A stretch of 64,000 bases of DNA from Actinobacteria bacterium OV320 (GTDB lineage: Bacteria > Actinomycetota > Actinomycetes > Streptomycetales > Streptomycetaceae): the NCBI GenBank assembly GCA_001298545.1, contig LJCX01000029.1, positions 744,001-808,000 on the forward strand, given 5' to 3'. Made by a program: the position numbers and the translations under genes. Below the pieces are notes generated by a model. The model was not told where the DNA came from. It saw only the letters and a program-made list of their open reading frames with translations, and made no database searches. This document shows, in pieces, positions 18,965 to 28,306 of this stretch (within the stretch, counting starts at the first letter, position 1; the number at the start of each line of letters is the position of its first letter).

Positions 18965-19034
18965 CCCTCCCGCACCGCCCGCCTCCGACCCCCGCCCGTC
19001 ACTGTTCAGCGCCGAACAAGCCAGGAACCAGCCC

Positions 19035-20711
19035 GTGACCATGATCACTCCCGACCCCGGGACCCCCGTGCCGCCCGCATCGTCGTCCGCGGCCCCGCCC
19101 TCGCTTCGCCCGCAGGCGGGTACGCCCGGTACGCTCACCGCCGTGCCACACGCTGATCAGTCCCAAACCCCCCAGAAGGGCGCTTCCGTGACATATCCGG
19201 GACCGCCGCGACCGGCCCAGGTCTCCGCAACACCCCTCGCGGAGCTCGCCGATCAGCTGGGTGCCGAGCAGCCGGGAAGCGCCGCCGTCGAGGTCACGGG
19301 CATCACCCACGACTCGCGTGCGGTCCGCCCCGGCGACCTGTACGCCGCTCTGCCGGGCGCCCGCCTGCACGGCGCCGACTTCGTCACCCAGGCCGCGGGC
19401 CTGGGCGCGGTCGCCGTCCTGACCGACCCCACCGGCGCGCAACGCGCCGCCGCGACCGGCCTGCCGGTCCTGGTGGTCGACGACCCGCGCGGACGGATGG
19501 GCGCGCTGGCGGCCACGATCTACGGAACCCCGGGCCGCGACCTGCTCCAGATCGGCATCACCGGCACCTCCGGCAAGACCACCACCGCGTACCTCATGGA
19601 GGGCGGCCTCAAGCCGGTCAGGTCGACCGGACTGATCGGCACCGTCGAGACGCGCATCGGCGACGAGCGGATCAAGTCCGAGCGCACCACCCCCGAAGCC
19701 ACCGACCTGCAAGCGCTGTTCGCGGTCATGCGCGAGCGCGGTGTCGAGGCGGTCGCCATGGAGGTTTCCAGCCACGCCCTGGTCCTCGGCCGGGTCGACG
19801 GCTGCGTCTTCGACGTCGCGGTCTTCAACAACCTCAGCCCGGAGCACATGGAGTTCCACTCCGGCATGGAGGACTACTTCCAGGCCAAGGCGCAGCTGTT
19901 CACCCGGAAACGCAGCAAACTCGGCGTGGTCAACTTCGACGACGAGTACGGCCGTCGGCTGATCCGGGAGGCGGAGATCCCGGTCGTCAGCTTCTCCGCC
20001 GAGGGCGACCCGGACGCCGACTGGCGCGCGGTCGACGTCGAGATCGGTCCGCTGGACTCGACGTTCACCGTCGTGGGCCCGGACGGGGTGCGGGTCGCCG
20101 CCAGGGCGCCGCTGCCGGGTTCCTTCAACGTGGCGAACACCCTCGCCGCGATCGTCGCCCTCGCCGTCGCCGGCATCGACCCGCGGACCGCCGCCGACGG
20201 TGTCGCCGCGGTACCGGGCGTGCCGGGCCGGCTGGAGCGCGTGGACGCCGGGCAGCCCTACCTCGCGGTCGTCGACTACGCCCACAAGACGGACGCCGTC
20301 GAGTCGGTCCTGAAGGCGCTGCGCAAGGTCACCAAGGGCCGGCTGCACGTCGTCCTCGGCTGCGGCGGCGACCGGGACCGCACCAAGCGCGTCCCGATGG
20401 GCGCCGCGGTGGCCCGGTTCGCCGACACCGCCGTACTGACCTCCGACAACCCCCGCTCCGAGGACCCCCTCGCGATCCTCGCGACGATGCTCCAGGGCGC
20501 GGCGTCCGTGCCCGCGCACGAGCGCGGTGAGGTCCTGCTGTTCGAGGACCGGGCCGCCGCGATCGCCGCGGTCGTCGGCCGCGCGCACGCCGGGGACACC
20601 GTGCTGATCGCGGGCAAGGGCCACGAGCAGGGCCAGGACATCGCCGGGGTGGTCCGTCCGTTCGACGACCGCCAGGTGCTTCGCGAAGCTATCCAGCAGA
20701 CCCAGGGATGA
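19035..20711 (+). CDS. murE: UDP-MurNAc-tripeptide ligase MurE
   Basis: 558 residues. The start is GTG 19035 with AGGAA upstream; ATG 19041 is an alternative. It adds diaminopimelate to UDP-MurNAc-L-Ala-D-Glu in the cytoplasm. The ATP loop is GITGTSGKTTTAYL (about residue 175), the central domain has SSHALVLGRVDG, and the C-terminal motif TSDNPRSEDP carries DNPR, the signature for DAP rather than lysine. Streptomyces walls contain LL-DAP, which fits. The first 50 residues are a Pro/Ser-rich extension not needed for catalysis. murF follows after 4 nt. Confidence 0.96.
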   Translation: MTMITPDPGTPVPPASSSAAPPSLRPQAGTPGTLTAVPHADQSQTPQKGASVTYPGPPRPAQVSATPLAELADQLGAEQPGSAAVEVTGITHDSRAVRPGDLYAALPGARLHGADFVTQAAGLGAVAVLTDPTGAQRAAATGLPVLVVDDPRGRMGALAATIYGTPGRDLLQIGITGTSGKTTTAYLMEGGLKPVRSTGLIGTVETRIGDERIKSERTTPEATDLQALFAVMRERGVEAVAMEVSSHALVLGRVDGCVFDVAVFNNLSPEHMEFHSGMEDYFQAKAQLFTRKRSKLGVVNFDDEYGRRLIREAEIPVVSFSAEGDPDADWRAVDVEIGPLDSTFTVVGPDGVRVAARAPLPGSFNVANTLAAIVALAVAGIDPRTAADGVAAVPGVPGRLERVDAGQPYLAVVDYAHKTDAVESVLKALRKVTKGRLHVVLGCGGDRDRTKRVPMGAAVARFADTAVLTSDNPRSEDPLAILATMLQGAASVPAHERGEVLLFEDRAAAIAAVVGRAHAGDTVLIAGKGHEQGQDIAGVVRPFDDRQVLREAIQQTQG

Positions 20712-20715
20712 ACTT

Positions 20716-22131
20716 GTGATCGCCCTCTCCCTCGCCGAGATCGCAGCAGTCGTCGGCGGGCAGACCCACGACATACCGGATCCGTCCGCGGAAGTCACCG
20801 GACCCGTCGTCCGGGACTCCCGTGAGGTGGTGCCCGGCAGCCTCTTCGTCGCCTTCGTCGGCGAACGCGTGGACGGCCACGACTACGCGGCCCAGGTCGT
20901 CGAGGCGGGCGCGGCGGCCGTACTGGCCTCGCGCCCCGTCGGCGTCCCCGCGATCGTCGTGGACGACGTCCAGACGGCGCTGGGCGCCCTCGCCCGGCAC
21001 GTCGTGCGGAAGCTCGGCGCGACCCTCGTCGCGCTCACCGGCTCGGCCGGCAAGACCAGCACCAAGGACCTCATCGCCCAGGTCCTGCGGCGCAAGGCGC
21101 CCACCGTCTTCACACCGGGTTCGCTCAACAACGAGATCGGGCTGCCGCTGACCGCCCTGTCCGCGACCGAGGAGACGAAGTTCCTCGTGCTCGAGATGGG
21201 CGCCCGCGGGATCGGTCACATCCGCTACCTCGCCGATCTGACGCCCCCGAAGATCGGCCTCGTCCTCAACGTCGGCACCGCGCACATCGGCGAGTTCGGC
21301 GGCCGCGAACAGATCGCACAGGCAAAGGGCGAGCTCGTCGAGAGCCTGCCGCCGGCCGGTGAGGGCGGCGCCGCGATCCTCAACGCCGACGACCCGTTGG
21401 TCCGGGCCATGGCCTCCCGTACGAAGGCGAAGGTGGTCTTTTTCGGAGAGTCCGGCGAAGCGGACGTACGGGCCGAGAACGTGCGACTCACGGACAGCGG
21501 ACAGCCCTCGTTCAGCCTTCACACACCCTCCGGGTGCAGCGACGTGACCATGCGCCTGTACGGTGAGCACCACGTGTCGAACGCGCTCGCAGCGGCCGCC
21601 GTCGCCCATGAGCTGGGCATGTCCGCGGAAGAGATCGCCACCGCGCTCTCCGAGGCGGGCTCCCTCTCCCGCTGGCGGATGGAGGTCACCGAGCGCCCGG
21701 ACGGCGTGACGATCGTCAACGACGCCTACAACGCGAACCCCGAGTCCATGCGAGCCGCTCTGCGCGCGCTCGCGGCCATGGGCAAGGGGGGCCGGACGTG
21801 GGCGGTGCTCGGCAAGATGGCCGAGCTCGGGGACGAGGCGCTCGCCGAGCACGACGCGGTCGGACGGCTCGCCGTCCGGCTCAATGTCGGCAAGCTCGTC
21901 GCGGTCGGGGGCAGGGAAGCCGCCTGGCTGCAACTGGGCGCATATAACGAGGGTTCGTGGGGTGAGGAGTCGGTGCACGTGTCCGACGCACAGGCGGCGG
22001 TCGACCTGTTGCGCAGCGAGTTGCGCCCGGGGGACGTCGTACTCGTGAAGGCGTCCCGTTCGGTCGGCCTCGAGAGCGTCGCGCAGGCGTTGCTCGCGAC
22101 CGGCACCGAGGGTGAGGTCGCCGCCCGATGA
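20716..22131 (+). CDS. murF: UDP-MurNAc-tripeptide-D-Ala-D-Ala ligase MurF
   Basis: 471 residues from GTG 20716, only 4 nt after murE. It adds D-Ala-D-Ala to complete the UDP-MurNAc-pentapeptide. The ATP loop is ALTGSAGKTSTKDL (about residue 110); NNEIGLPLT, LEMGARGIGHI and NDAYNANPESMRAAL are family motifs for the substrate and Mg sites. The length is usual. The stop overlaps the mraY ATG by 4 nt (ATGA), which implies translational coupling. Confidence 0.97.
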   Translation: MIALSLAEIAAVVGGQTHDIPDPSAEVTGPVVRDSREVVPGSLFVAFVGERVDGHDYAAQVVEAGAAAVLASRPVGVPAIVVDDVQTALGALARHVVRKLGATLVALTGSAGKTSTKDLIAQVLRRKAPTVFTPGSLNNEIGLPLTALSATEETKFLVLEMGARGIGHIRYLADLTPPKIGLVLNVGTAHIGEFGGREQIAQAKGELVESLPPAGEGGAAILNADDPLVRAMASRTKAKVVFFGESGEADVRAENVRLTDSGQPSFSLHTPSGCSDVTMRLYGEHHVSNALAAAAVAHELGMSAEEIATALSEAGSLSRWRMEVTERPDGVTIVNDAYNANPESMRAALRALAAMGKGGRTWAVLGKMAELGDEALAEHDAVGRLAVRLNVGKLVAVGGREAAWLQLGAYNEGSWGEESVHVSDAQAAVDLLRSELRPGDVVLVKASRSVGLESVAQALLATGTEGEVAAR

Positions 22132-23201
22132 TGAATCAGATCCTGTTCGCGGGTGTGATCGGCCTCTTCCTGACGCTGGTCGGTACGCCGCTGCTGATCA
22201 AGCTGCTGGCGCGCAAGGGCTACGGCCAGTACATCCGCGACGACGGCCCGCGCGAGCACGCCAGCAAGCGCGGTACGCCGACGATGGGCGGCATCGCCTT
22301 CATCTTCGCGACGATCGCCGCGTACTTCCTGTCCAAGGTGATCACCGGCAAGCCCCCGACCTACTCGGGTCTGCTGGTGCTCGGCCTGATGACGGGCATG
22401 GGTCTGGTCGGCTTCCTCGACGACTACATCAAGATCGTCAAGCGGCGGTCGCTGGGTCTGCGGGCCAAGGCGAAGATGGCCGGCCAGCTGATCGTCGGTA
22501 TCGCCTTCGCGGTGCTCTCGCTGCAGTTCTCCGACTCGCGCGGCAACACCCCGGCCTCCACGAAGCTGTCGTTCATCACGGACTTCGGCTGGACGATCGG
22601 CCCGGTGCTGTTCGTCGTCTGGGCGCTGTTCATGATCCTCGCGATGTCCAACGGCGTGAACCTGACGGACGGTCTGGACGGCCTCGCCACCGGTGCCTCC
22701 GTCCTCGTCTTCGGCGCCTACACCTTCATCGGTGTCTGGCAGTTCCAGGAGTCCTGCGCCAACGGCGAGACCCTGACCAACCCCAGCGCCTGTTACGAGG
22801 TACGCGATCCGCTGGACCTCGCGGTCATCGCGTCCGCGCTGATGGGTGCCTGCCTCGGCTTCCTGTGGTGGAACACCTCGCCCGCCAAGATCTTCATGGG
22901 CGACACCGGTTCGCTGGCGCTCGGCGGTGTGCTCGCGGGCCTCGCGATCTGCTCCCGCACCGAGCTGCTGATCGCCCTCCTGGGCGGCCTGTTCGTGCTG
23001 ATCACGATGTCGGTGGTCATCCAGGTCGGCTCCTTCAAGCTCACCGGCAAGCGGGTCTTCCGGATGGCGCCGCTACAGCACCACTTCGAACTCAAGGGCT
23101 GGTCCGAGGTCCTGGTGGTGGTCCGTTTCTGGATCATCCAGGGCATCTGTGTGATCGTCGGACTGGGCATCTTCTACGCGGGATGGGCAGCGGACAAGTG
23201 A
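22128..23201 (+). CDS. mraY: Phospho-MurNAc-pentapeptide transferase MraY
   Basis: 357 residues with about ten membrane helices. It transfers phospho-MurNAc-pentapeptide to undecaprenyl phosphate to make lipid I at the inner face of the membrane. Active-site blocks are present: FLDDYIKI (Asp pair), NLTDGLDGLA, and FMGDTGSLALGG, with the PLQHHFELKGWSE loop near the C-terminus. The ATG at 22128 overlaps the murF stop. ATG 22131 is a second possible start. Confidence 0.97.
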   Translation: MMNQILFAGVIGLFLTLVGTPLLIKLLARKGYGQYIRDDGPREHASKRGTPTMGGIAFIFATIAAYFLSKVITGKPPTYSGLLVLGLMTGMGLVGFLDDYIKIVKRRSLGLRAKAKMAGQLIVGIAFAVLSLQFSDSRGNTPASTKLSFITDFGWTIGPVLFVVWALFMILAMSNGVNLTDGLDGLATGASVLVFGAYTFIGVWQFQESCANGETLTNPSACYEVRDPLDLAVIASALMGACLGFLWWNTSPAKIFMGDTGSLALGGVLAGLAICSRTELLIALLGGLFVLITMSVVIQVGSFKLTGKRVFRMAPLQHHFELKGWSEVLVVVRFWIIQGICVIVGLGIFYAGWAADK

Positions 23202-24610
23202 CCGACTGGCAGGGGAAGAACGTCACCGTCGCCGGGCTCGGCGTCTCCGGCATCCCGGCGGCCAAGGTGCTGCACGGGCTCGGCGCGAAGGTCACCGTCG
23301 TCAACGACGGAGACGACGCACGCGCGCGTGAGCAGGCCGCCGAGCTTCAGGCACTGGGCGTCACCGTGCGCCTCGGTGACGGGGCGACCCTGCCCGAGGG
23401 CACCGAACTCGTCGTCACCGCACCCGGCTGGAAGCCCGACAAGCCGCTGTTCACGGCGGCCCACGCGGCCGGGGTACCGGTCTGGGGCGATGTCGAACTC
23501 GCCTGGCGACTCAGGGAACTGGACGGCCGCAAGGCCGCCCCCTGGCTGTGCGTCACCGGCACCAACGGCAAGACGACCACCACCCAGATGCTGGCGTCCA
23601 TCCTGAAGGCGGCCGGCCTGCGCACGGCGGCCGTCGGCAACATCGGTGTCTCCCTGCTGGACGCCGTCCTCGGCGAGGAGCCGTACGACGTCCTCGCCGT
23701 GGAGCTCTCCAGCTACCAGCTGCACTGGGCGCCCTCGCTGCGCGCCCACTCGGCCACCGTCCTGAACCTCGCCCCCGACCACCTCGACTGGCACGGCTCC
23801 ATGGAGGCGTACGCCAAGGACAAGGGTCGTGTCTACGAGGGCAATCAGGTCGCCTGCGTCTACAACGTCGCCGACAAGGCCACCGAGGACCTGGTACGGG
23901 AGGCGGACGTCGAGGAGGGCTGCCGGGCGGTCGGCTTCACCCTCGGCGCCCCCGCGCCGTCCCAACTCGGCGTCGTGGACGGCATCCTGGTCGACCGCGC
24001 CTTCGTCGAGAACCGGCAGCAGAACGCCCAGGAGCTCGCCGAGGTCTCCGACGTCCGCCCGCCCGCCCCGCACAACATCGCCAACGCCCTTGCCGCGGCG
24101 GCCCTCGCGCGCGCCTTCGGGGTGCCCCCCAAGGCCGTACGGGACGGCCTGCGGGCCTTCACGCCGGACGCCCACCGCATCGCCCACGTGGCGGACGTGG
24201 ACGGCGTCGCGTACATCGACGACTCCAAGGCGACCAACACGCACGCGGCGGAAGCCTCGTTGGCGGCCTACGAGTCGATCGTCTGGATCGCGGGCGGCCT
24301 GGCGAAGGGCGCCACCTTCGACGAGCTGGTCGCCAAGTCGGCGAAGCGGCTTCGCGCGGCGGTGCTCATCGGCGCCGATCGCGCCCTGATCCGTGAAGCC
24401 CTGGCGCGACACGCCCCGAAAGTACCCGTCGTCGACCTCGAGCGGACGGACACTGGGGCGATGCTCGCGGCTGTCCAGGAGGCTCGGCGCCTCGCCGTCG
24501 AAGGCGACACGGTGCTCCTCGCCCCGGCCTGCGCCTCCATGGACATGTTCGTCAACTACAACCAGCGCGGTGACATGTTCGCCCAGGCGGTTGGCGAACT
24601 CGGAACCTGA
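23183..24610 (+). CDS. murD: UDP-MurNAc-L-Ala:D-Glu ligase MurD
   Basis: About 475 residues. It adds D-glutamate to UDP-MurNAc-L-Ala. An N-terminal Rossmann-like domain (VTVAGLGVSGIPAAKVL) is followed by the ATP loop CVTGTNGKTTTTQM (about residue 125). Further motifs are LSSYQLHW, PDHLDWHGSMEAY, DDSKATNTHA and LLAPACASMDMF. Two starts are possible: ATG 23183, overlapping mraY by 19 nt, or GTG 23198, which makes a GTGA overlap with the mraY stop. Coupling to mraY holds either way. Confidence 0.95.
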   Translation: MGSGQVTDWQGKNVTVAGLGVSGIPAAKVLHGLGAKVTVVNDGDDARAREQAAELQALGVTVRLGDGATLPEGTELVVTAPGWKPDKPLFTAAHAAGVPVWGDVELAWRLRELDGRKAAPWLCVTGTNGKTTTTQMLASILKAAGLRTAAVGNIGVSLLDAVLGEEPYDVLAVELSSYQLHWAPSLRAHSATVLNLAPDHLDWHGSMEAYAKDKGRVYEGNQVACVYNVADKATEDLVREADVEEGCRAVGFTLGAPAPSQLGVVDGILVDRAFVENRQQNAQELAEVSDVRPPAPHNIANALAAAALARAFGVPPKAVRDGLRAFTPDAHRIAHVADVDGVAYIDDSKATNTHAAEASLAAYESIVWIAGGLAKGATFDELVAKSAKRLRAAVLIGADRALIREALARHAPKVPVVDLERTDTGAMLAAVQEARRLAVEGDTVLLAPACASMDMFVNYNQRGDMFAQAVGELGT

Positions 24611-24718
24611 CCCGGCCGCCTGCCGGGCGACCTTGGGAGGGACGCGTGGGACCGTCACGGCCGACGTACGGCGCGGCAGCCGGGTACAGCGGCTGCGCCG
24701 CGCACCGAGGAGCAGCGG

Positions 24719-26083
24719 ATGCCCGGTAGCCGTACCGGGCGTCCGCCTGTCCAGCGGACCGTCCGCAGACCCGCGACAGTCTCTCGCCCGCTCCGCGACA
24801 ACCCCGTACGGCGGCTCCACACGCGTGTGCAGAAGGCCTGGGACCGGCCGCTGACCGCGTACTACCTGATCTTCGGCGGCAGCCTGCTGATCACCGTCCT
24901 GGGCCTTGTGATGGTCTACTCGGCCTCCCAGATCACCGCGCTCCAGATGTCGTTGCCGGGATCGTTCTTCTTCCGCAAACAGTTCCTGGCCGCCTCCATC
25001 GGGGCCGCGCTGCTGCTGGTCGCCTCCCGGATGCCGGTGAAACTGCACCGGGGGCTCGCCTACCCGATCCTCGCCGGTGCCGTCTTCATGATGGCGCTGG
25101 TGCAGGTGCCGGGGATAGGGATGTCGGTCAACGGCAACCAGAACTGGATCTCGCTCGGCGGCTCCTTCCAGATCCAGCCCAGCGAGTTCGGCAAGCTCGC
25201 GCTGGTGCTCTGGGGTGCCGATCTGCTCGCCCGCAAACAGGACAAGAAGCTGCTCGCGCAGTGGAAACACATGCTGGTGCCGCTGGTGCCGGTCGCGTTC
25301 ATGCTGCTCGGGCTGATCATGCTCGGCGGCGACATGGGCACGGCGATCATCCTGACGGCGATCCTGTTCGGGCTCCTGTGGCTGGCGGGGGCGCCCACGC
25401 GGCTCTTCGTCGGGGTGCTGTCGATCGCGGCGACCCTCGGTGTGATCCTTATCAAGACCAGCCCGAACCGGATGGCCCGCCTGCAGTGCATCGGCGCGAC
25501 CGACCCGGGCCCCGGGGACGCCTGCTGGCAGGCCGTGCACGGGATCTACGCCCTGGCCTCCGGCGGGATCTTCGGCTCGGGTCTCGGTGCGAGTGTGGAG
25601 AAATGGGGCCAACTGCCCGAAGCCCACACCGACTTCATCTTCGCCGTCACCGGCGAGGAACTGGGTCTCGCGGGGACGCTGTCGGTACTCGCCCTGTTCG
25701 CGGCTCTAGGCTATGCGGGTATCCGCGTGGCCGGACGCACGGAGGACCCCTTCGTGAGGTATGCCGCGGGAGGCGTGACCACCTGGATCACCGCTCAGGC
25801 AGTGATCAACATCGGTGCGGTGCTCGGCCTGCTGCCGATCGCCGGCGTCCCGCTCCCGCTGTTCTCCTACGGGGGTTCCGCCCTGCTGCCGACCATGTTC
25901 GCCATCGGGCTGCTCATCGCGTTCGCACGCGACGAGCCCGGTGCGCGGGCGGCGCTTGCGATGCGGCACCCCCGCTTTGGTAGAAAGCGGGGGGCTGGGG
26001 GCTCCGCTTTCGACCGGAGCCCCCGGAGATGGAACACGATGCGACGGCGTGCCTCGGCGGCGCGTCCGTCCGGAGAGCGGTGA
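24719..26083 (+). CDS. ftsW: Septal peptidoglycan glycosyltransferase FtsW (SEDS)
   Basis: 454 residues from ATG 24719 with GAGGAG upstream. A basic 45-residue N-terminus precedes ten membrane helices. SEDS motifs are present: NGNQNWISLGGSFQIQPSEF, GGDMGTAIIL, EAHTDFIFAVTGEELG and PLPLFSYGGSALLP. It polymerises lipid II at the septum with FtsI. The cytoplasmic tail after AALAMRHPRF is unusual: its coding DNA contains two strong tandem hairpins (25969-26024). A 108-nt gap separates it from murD; murG follows after 6 nt. Confidence 0.95.
   Translation: MPGSRTGRPPVQRTVRRPATVSRPLRDNPVRRLHTRVQKAWDRPLTAYYLIFGGSLLITVLGLVMVYSASQITALQMSLPGSFFFRKQFLAASIGAALLLVASRMPVKLHRGLAYPILAGAVFMMALVQVPGIGMSVNGNQNWISLGGSFQIQPSEFGKLALVLWGADLLARKQDKKLLAQWKHMLVPLVPVAFMLLGLIMLGGDMGTAIILTAILFGLLWLAGAPTRLFVGVLSIAATLGVILIKTSPNRMARLQCIGATDPGPGDACWQAVHGIYALASGGIFGSGLGASVEKWGQLPEAHTDFIFAVTGEELGLAGTLSVLALFAALGYAGIRVAGRTEDPFVRYAAGGVTTWITAQAVINIGAVLGLLPIAGVPLPLFSYGGSALLPTMFAIGLLIAFARDEPGARAALAMRHPRFGRKRGAGGSAFDRSPRRWNTMRRRASAARPSGER
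25969..26024 (+). repeat. Two tandem perfect hairpins within the 3' end of ftsW
   Basis: The first pairs 25969-25978 (CCCCCGCTTT) with 25984-25993 over a 5-nt loop. The second pairs 25997-26006 (GGGGGCTCCG) with 26015-26024 over an 8-nt loop. Both stems are 10 bp and perfect. They encode part of the FtsW C-terminal tail, in frame, and sit 65 nt before murG. The motifs resemble dispersed Streptomyces intergenic repeats such as the one at 58012-58026. Confidence 0.8.
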
Positions 26084-26089
26084 ATTTCG

Positions 26090-27187
26090 GTGCATGTCGT
26101 ACTCGCTGGTGGGGGGACCGCCGGCCACATCGAGCCCGCGCTCGCCCTCGCGGACGCCCTGCGCAGGCAGGACCCCACTGTGGGGATCACGGCACTGGGC
26201 ACGGAGCGCGGTCTGGAGACCACGCTCGTTCCGCAGCGGGGCTACGACCTCGCGCTGATCCCCGCCGTCCCGCTGCCGCGCAAGCCCACCCCCGAACTGA
26301 TCACCGTCCCGGGCCGGCTGCGCGGCACGATCAAGGCCGCCGAGCAGATCCTGGAGCGCACCAAGGCGGACGCGGTCGTCGGCTTCGGCGGTTACGTGGC
26401 GCTGCCCGGCTATCTGGCCGCCAAGCGGCTCGGCGTCCCGATCGTCGTCCACGAGGCGAACGCCCGCCCCGGCCTGGCCAACAAGATCGGCTCGCGCTAC
26501 GCGGCCCGGGTCGCCGTCTCCACGCCCGACAGCAAGCTGCGGGACGCCCGCTACATCGGCATCCCGCTGCGCCGCTCCATCGCCACCCTGGACCGCGCGG
26601 CCATGCGCCCCGAGGCCCGGCACATGTTCGGGCTCGACCCCAACCTGCCCACCCTGCTGGTCTCGGGCGGTTCGCAGGGCGCCCGCCGCCTCAACGAGGT
26701 CGTCCAGCAGGTCGCGCCCTGGCTCCAGCAGGCCGGCATCCAGATCCTGCACGCGGTCGGCCCGAAGAACGAACTGCCGCAGGTACAGCAGATGCCGGGG
26801 ATGCCCCCCTACATCCCGGTACCGTACGTGGACCGGATGGACCTCGCGTACGCCGCCGCCGACATGATGCTCTGCCGCGCGGGCGCGATGACCGTCGCCG
26901 AACTCTCCGCCGTCGGGCTTCCCGCCGCCTACGTCCCGCTGCCCATCGGCAACGGCGAACAGCGGCTGAACGCCCAGCCGGTGGTCAAGGCGGGCGGCGG
27001 ACTGCTGGTCGACGACGCGGAACTGACCCCCGAGTGGGTCCGGGAGACCGTCCTGCCCGTCCTCGCCGACCCGCACCGGCTGTACGAGATGTCCCGCGCC
27101 GCCAGCGAGTTCGGCCGCCGGGACGCCGACGAACTGCTCGTCGGCATGGTGTACGAGGCGATCGCCGCCAGTCGTGCACGCCGTTAG
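26090..27187 (+). CDS. murG: Lipid II synthase MurG (GlcNAc transferase)
   Basis: 365 residues from GTG 26090, with GGAGAG inside the end of ftsW. It transfers GlcNAc from UDP-GlcNAc to lipid I. The GT-B glycine loops are present (VVLAGGGTAGHIEPALALADAL at the N-terminus, GGSQGARRLNEVV at about residue 190), as is the UDP-GlcNAc-binding RAGAMTVAEL and the LPIGNGEQRLNA block. The length is normal. It follows ftsW by 6 nt. Confidence 0.97.
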   Translation: MHVVLAGGGTAGHIEPALALADALRRQDPTVGITALGTERGLETTLVPQRGYDLALIPAVPLPRKPTPELITVPGRLRGTIKAAEQILERTKADAVVGFGGYVALPGYLAAKRLGVPIVVHEANARPGLANKIGSRYAARVAVSTPDSKLRDARYIGIPLRRSIATLDRAAMRPEARHMFGLDPNLPTLLVSGGSQGARRLNEVVQQVAPWLQQAGIQILHAVGPKNELPQVQQMPGMPPYIPVPYVDRMDLAYAAADMMLCRAGAMTVAELSAVGLPAAYVPLPIGNGEQRLNAQPVVKAGGGLLVDDAELTPEWVRETVLPVLADPHRLYEMSRAASEFGRRDADELLVGMVYEAIAASRARR

Positions 27188-27221
27188 GAAACGCGTCGGC
27201 CCGTGAGCCGAAGGGGCGCGT

Positions 27222-27285
27222 CGGTGTCGAGGGGCCGAGCCCGCAGGGGCCCGAAGGGCTGAGCACGGCCGGCCTCTCGACACCG
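27222..27285. repeat. Interrupted inverted repeat upstream of ftsQ
   Basis: CGGTGTCGAG (27222-27231) pairs perfectly with CTCGACACCG (27276-27285), 44 nt apart, with further partial G/C pairing inside. It fills the murG-ftsQ gap and could be a readthrough attenuator or a protein site. Function inferred from position only. Confidence 0.45.
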
Positions 27286-27330
27286 GCCGCGGCGCCCCGG
27301 AGGTGAACCGGGCCAGGAAAGGGAGTGTGC

Positions 27331-28125
27331 GTGGCCGGATCCGCCACCGCCGAGCGCGGTGCACGCCAGCAGGAGTCGTCCGGCCCGCCCCTCGTCCGGC
27401 GGTTGGGGCCGCGCCGACTTCGTACGATCATCATTCTCGCGCTGGCCGTCGTGCTCCTCGGCGCGGGCACCGGCTGGGTGCTGTACGGCTCGCAGTGGCT
27501 GCGCGTGGAGCGGGTCTCCGTGTCCGGCACGAAGGTGCTGACGCCGCCGCAGGTGCGCGAAGCCGCCGCCGTACCGGTCGGATCGCCCTTGGTCTCGGTC
27601 GACATCGACGCGATCGAGGCCCGGCTGCGTACGGAATTGCCCCGAATTCATTCGGTCGACGTGGTGCGTTCCTGGCCCCATGGAATCGGCCTGAAAGTGA
27701 CGGAGCGTACGCCGGTTCTTCTCGTGCAAAAGGGGGCGAACTTCGTGGAAGTGGACGACGAAGGCGTCCGTTTCGCCACGGTTTCCGAGGCTCCCAAAGG
27801 CGTCCCGATGCTGGAAATGGCCGTCTCCTCGTCGCGTTCGGCCGCCGCGAGCCTGCGCCGCTTCGGCGAGGCCCGGCTGGTGCGGGAGGCGGTGAAGGCG
27901 GCCGGTTCCCTGCCCGTCGGCGTCGCGCGGGCCACCCGGGTCGTCAAGGTCCGTTCCTACGACGACATCTTGCTGGAGTTGAGCGGTGGCCGCACGGTCG
28001 CGTGGGGAAGTGCCGAGAAGGCCGCGGCGAAGGGCCGTACACTCACCGCTCTCATGAAAGCCGCCCCGGACGCGCGGCACTTCGATGTCAGCGCTCCCAC
28101 CGCCCCTGCGTCAGCGGGGAGTTGA
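27331..28125 (+). CDS. ftsQ: Cell division protein FtsQ
   Basis: 264 residues from GTG 27331, which has GGAAAGGGAG at good spacing; GTG 27325 would leave no spacing. A basic cytoplasmic N-terminus is followed by one membrane helix (about 36-55) and the POTRA domain (LRVERVSVSGTKVLTPPQV). The FtsQ beta domain then follows. It links FtsL/DivIC and other divisome proteins. The mid-gene DNA around 27640-27790 is less GC-rich than its surroundings. ftsZ lies 277 nt downstream, with promoter signals in the gap. Confidence 0.93.
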   Translation: MAGSATAERGARQQESSGPPLVRRLGPRRLRTIIILALAVVLLGAGTGWVLYGSQWLRVERVSVSGTKVLTPPQVREAAAVPVGSPLVSVDIDAIEARLRTELPRIHSVDVVRSWPHGIGLKVTERTPVLLVQKGANFVEVDDEGVRFATVSEAPKGVPMLEMAVSSSRSAAASLRRFGEARLVREAVKAAGSLPVGVARATRVVKVRSYDDILLELSGGRTVAWGSAEKAAAKGRTLTALMKAAPDARHFDVSAPTAPASAGS

Positions 28126-28153
28126 CGCACGTCTGCGCAGGCCAGCACCCTGG

Positions 28154-28306
28154 TTGGGCAGTGACACGCCTGATCACATAGGGTGAAAAGAAAAACGGGA
28201 GGTTCGGCGTGTTCGTTGAACGGGCGCCACTTGTCGACTTAGTGTCCTGTTCAGAAGACTCCAAGGAACAGACACACTGGTAACCCTAAACTTCAGCGTT
28301 AGGGTT
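28154..28306 (+). promoter_or_regulatory. ftsZ promoter region with GACAC sites and an inverted repeat
   Basis: Two promoter-like pairs are visible: TTGGGC (28154-28159) with TAGGGT (28179-28184), 19 nt apart, and TTGAAC (28216-28221) with TAGTGT (28240-28245), 18 nt apart. The WhiA core GACAC occurs at 28163-28167 and 28271-28275, and as GTGTC at 28242-28246 over the second -10 box. AACCCTAA (28282-28289) and TTAGGGTT (28299-28306) form an 8-bp inverted repeat. Streptomyces ftsZ is known to have several promoters, one induced in sporulation. Confidence 0.55.

Noticed and set aside
16574..19138. Minus-strand frame of 854 codons over ftsI
   Set aside because: Antisense shadow; FtsI motifs on the plus strand are unambiguous.
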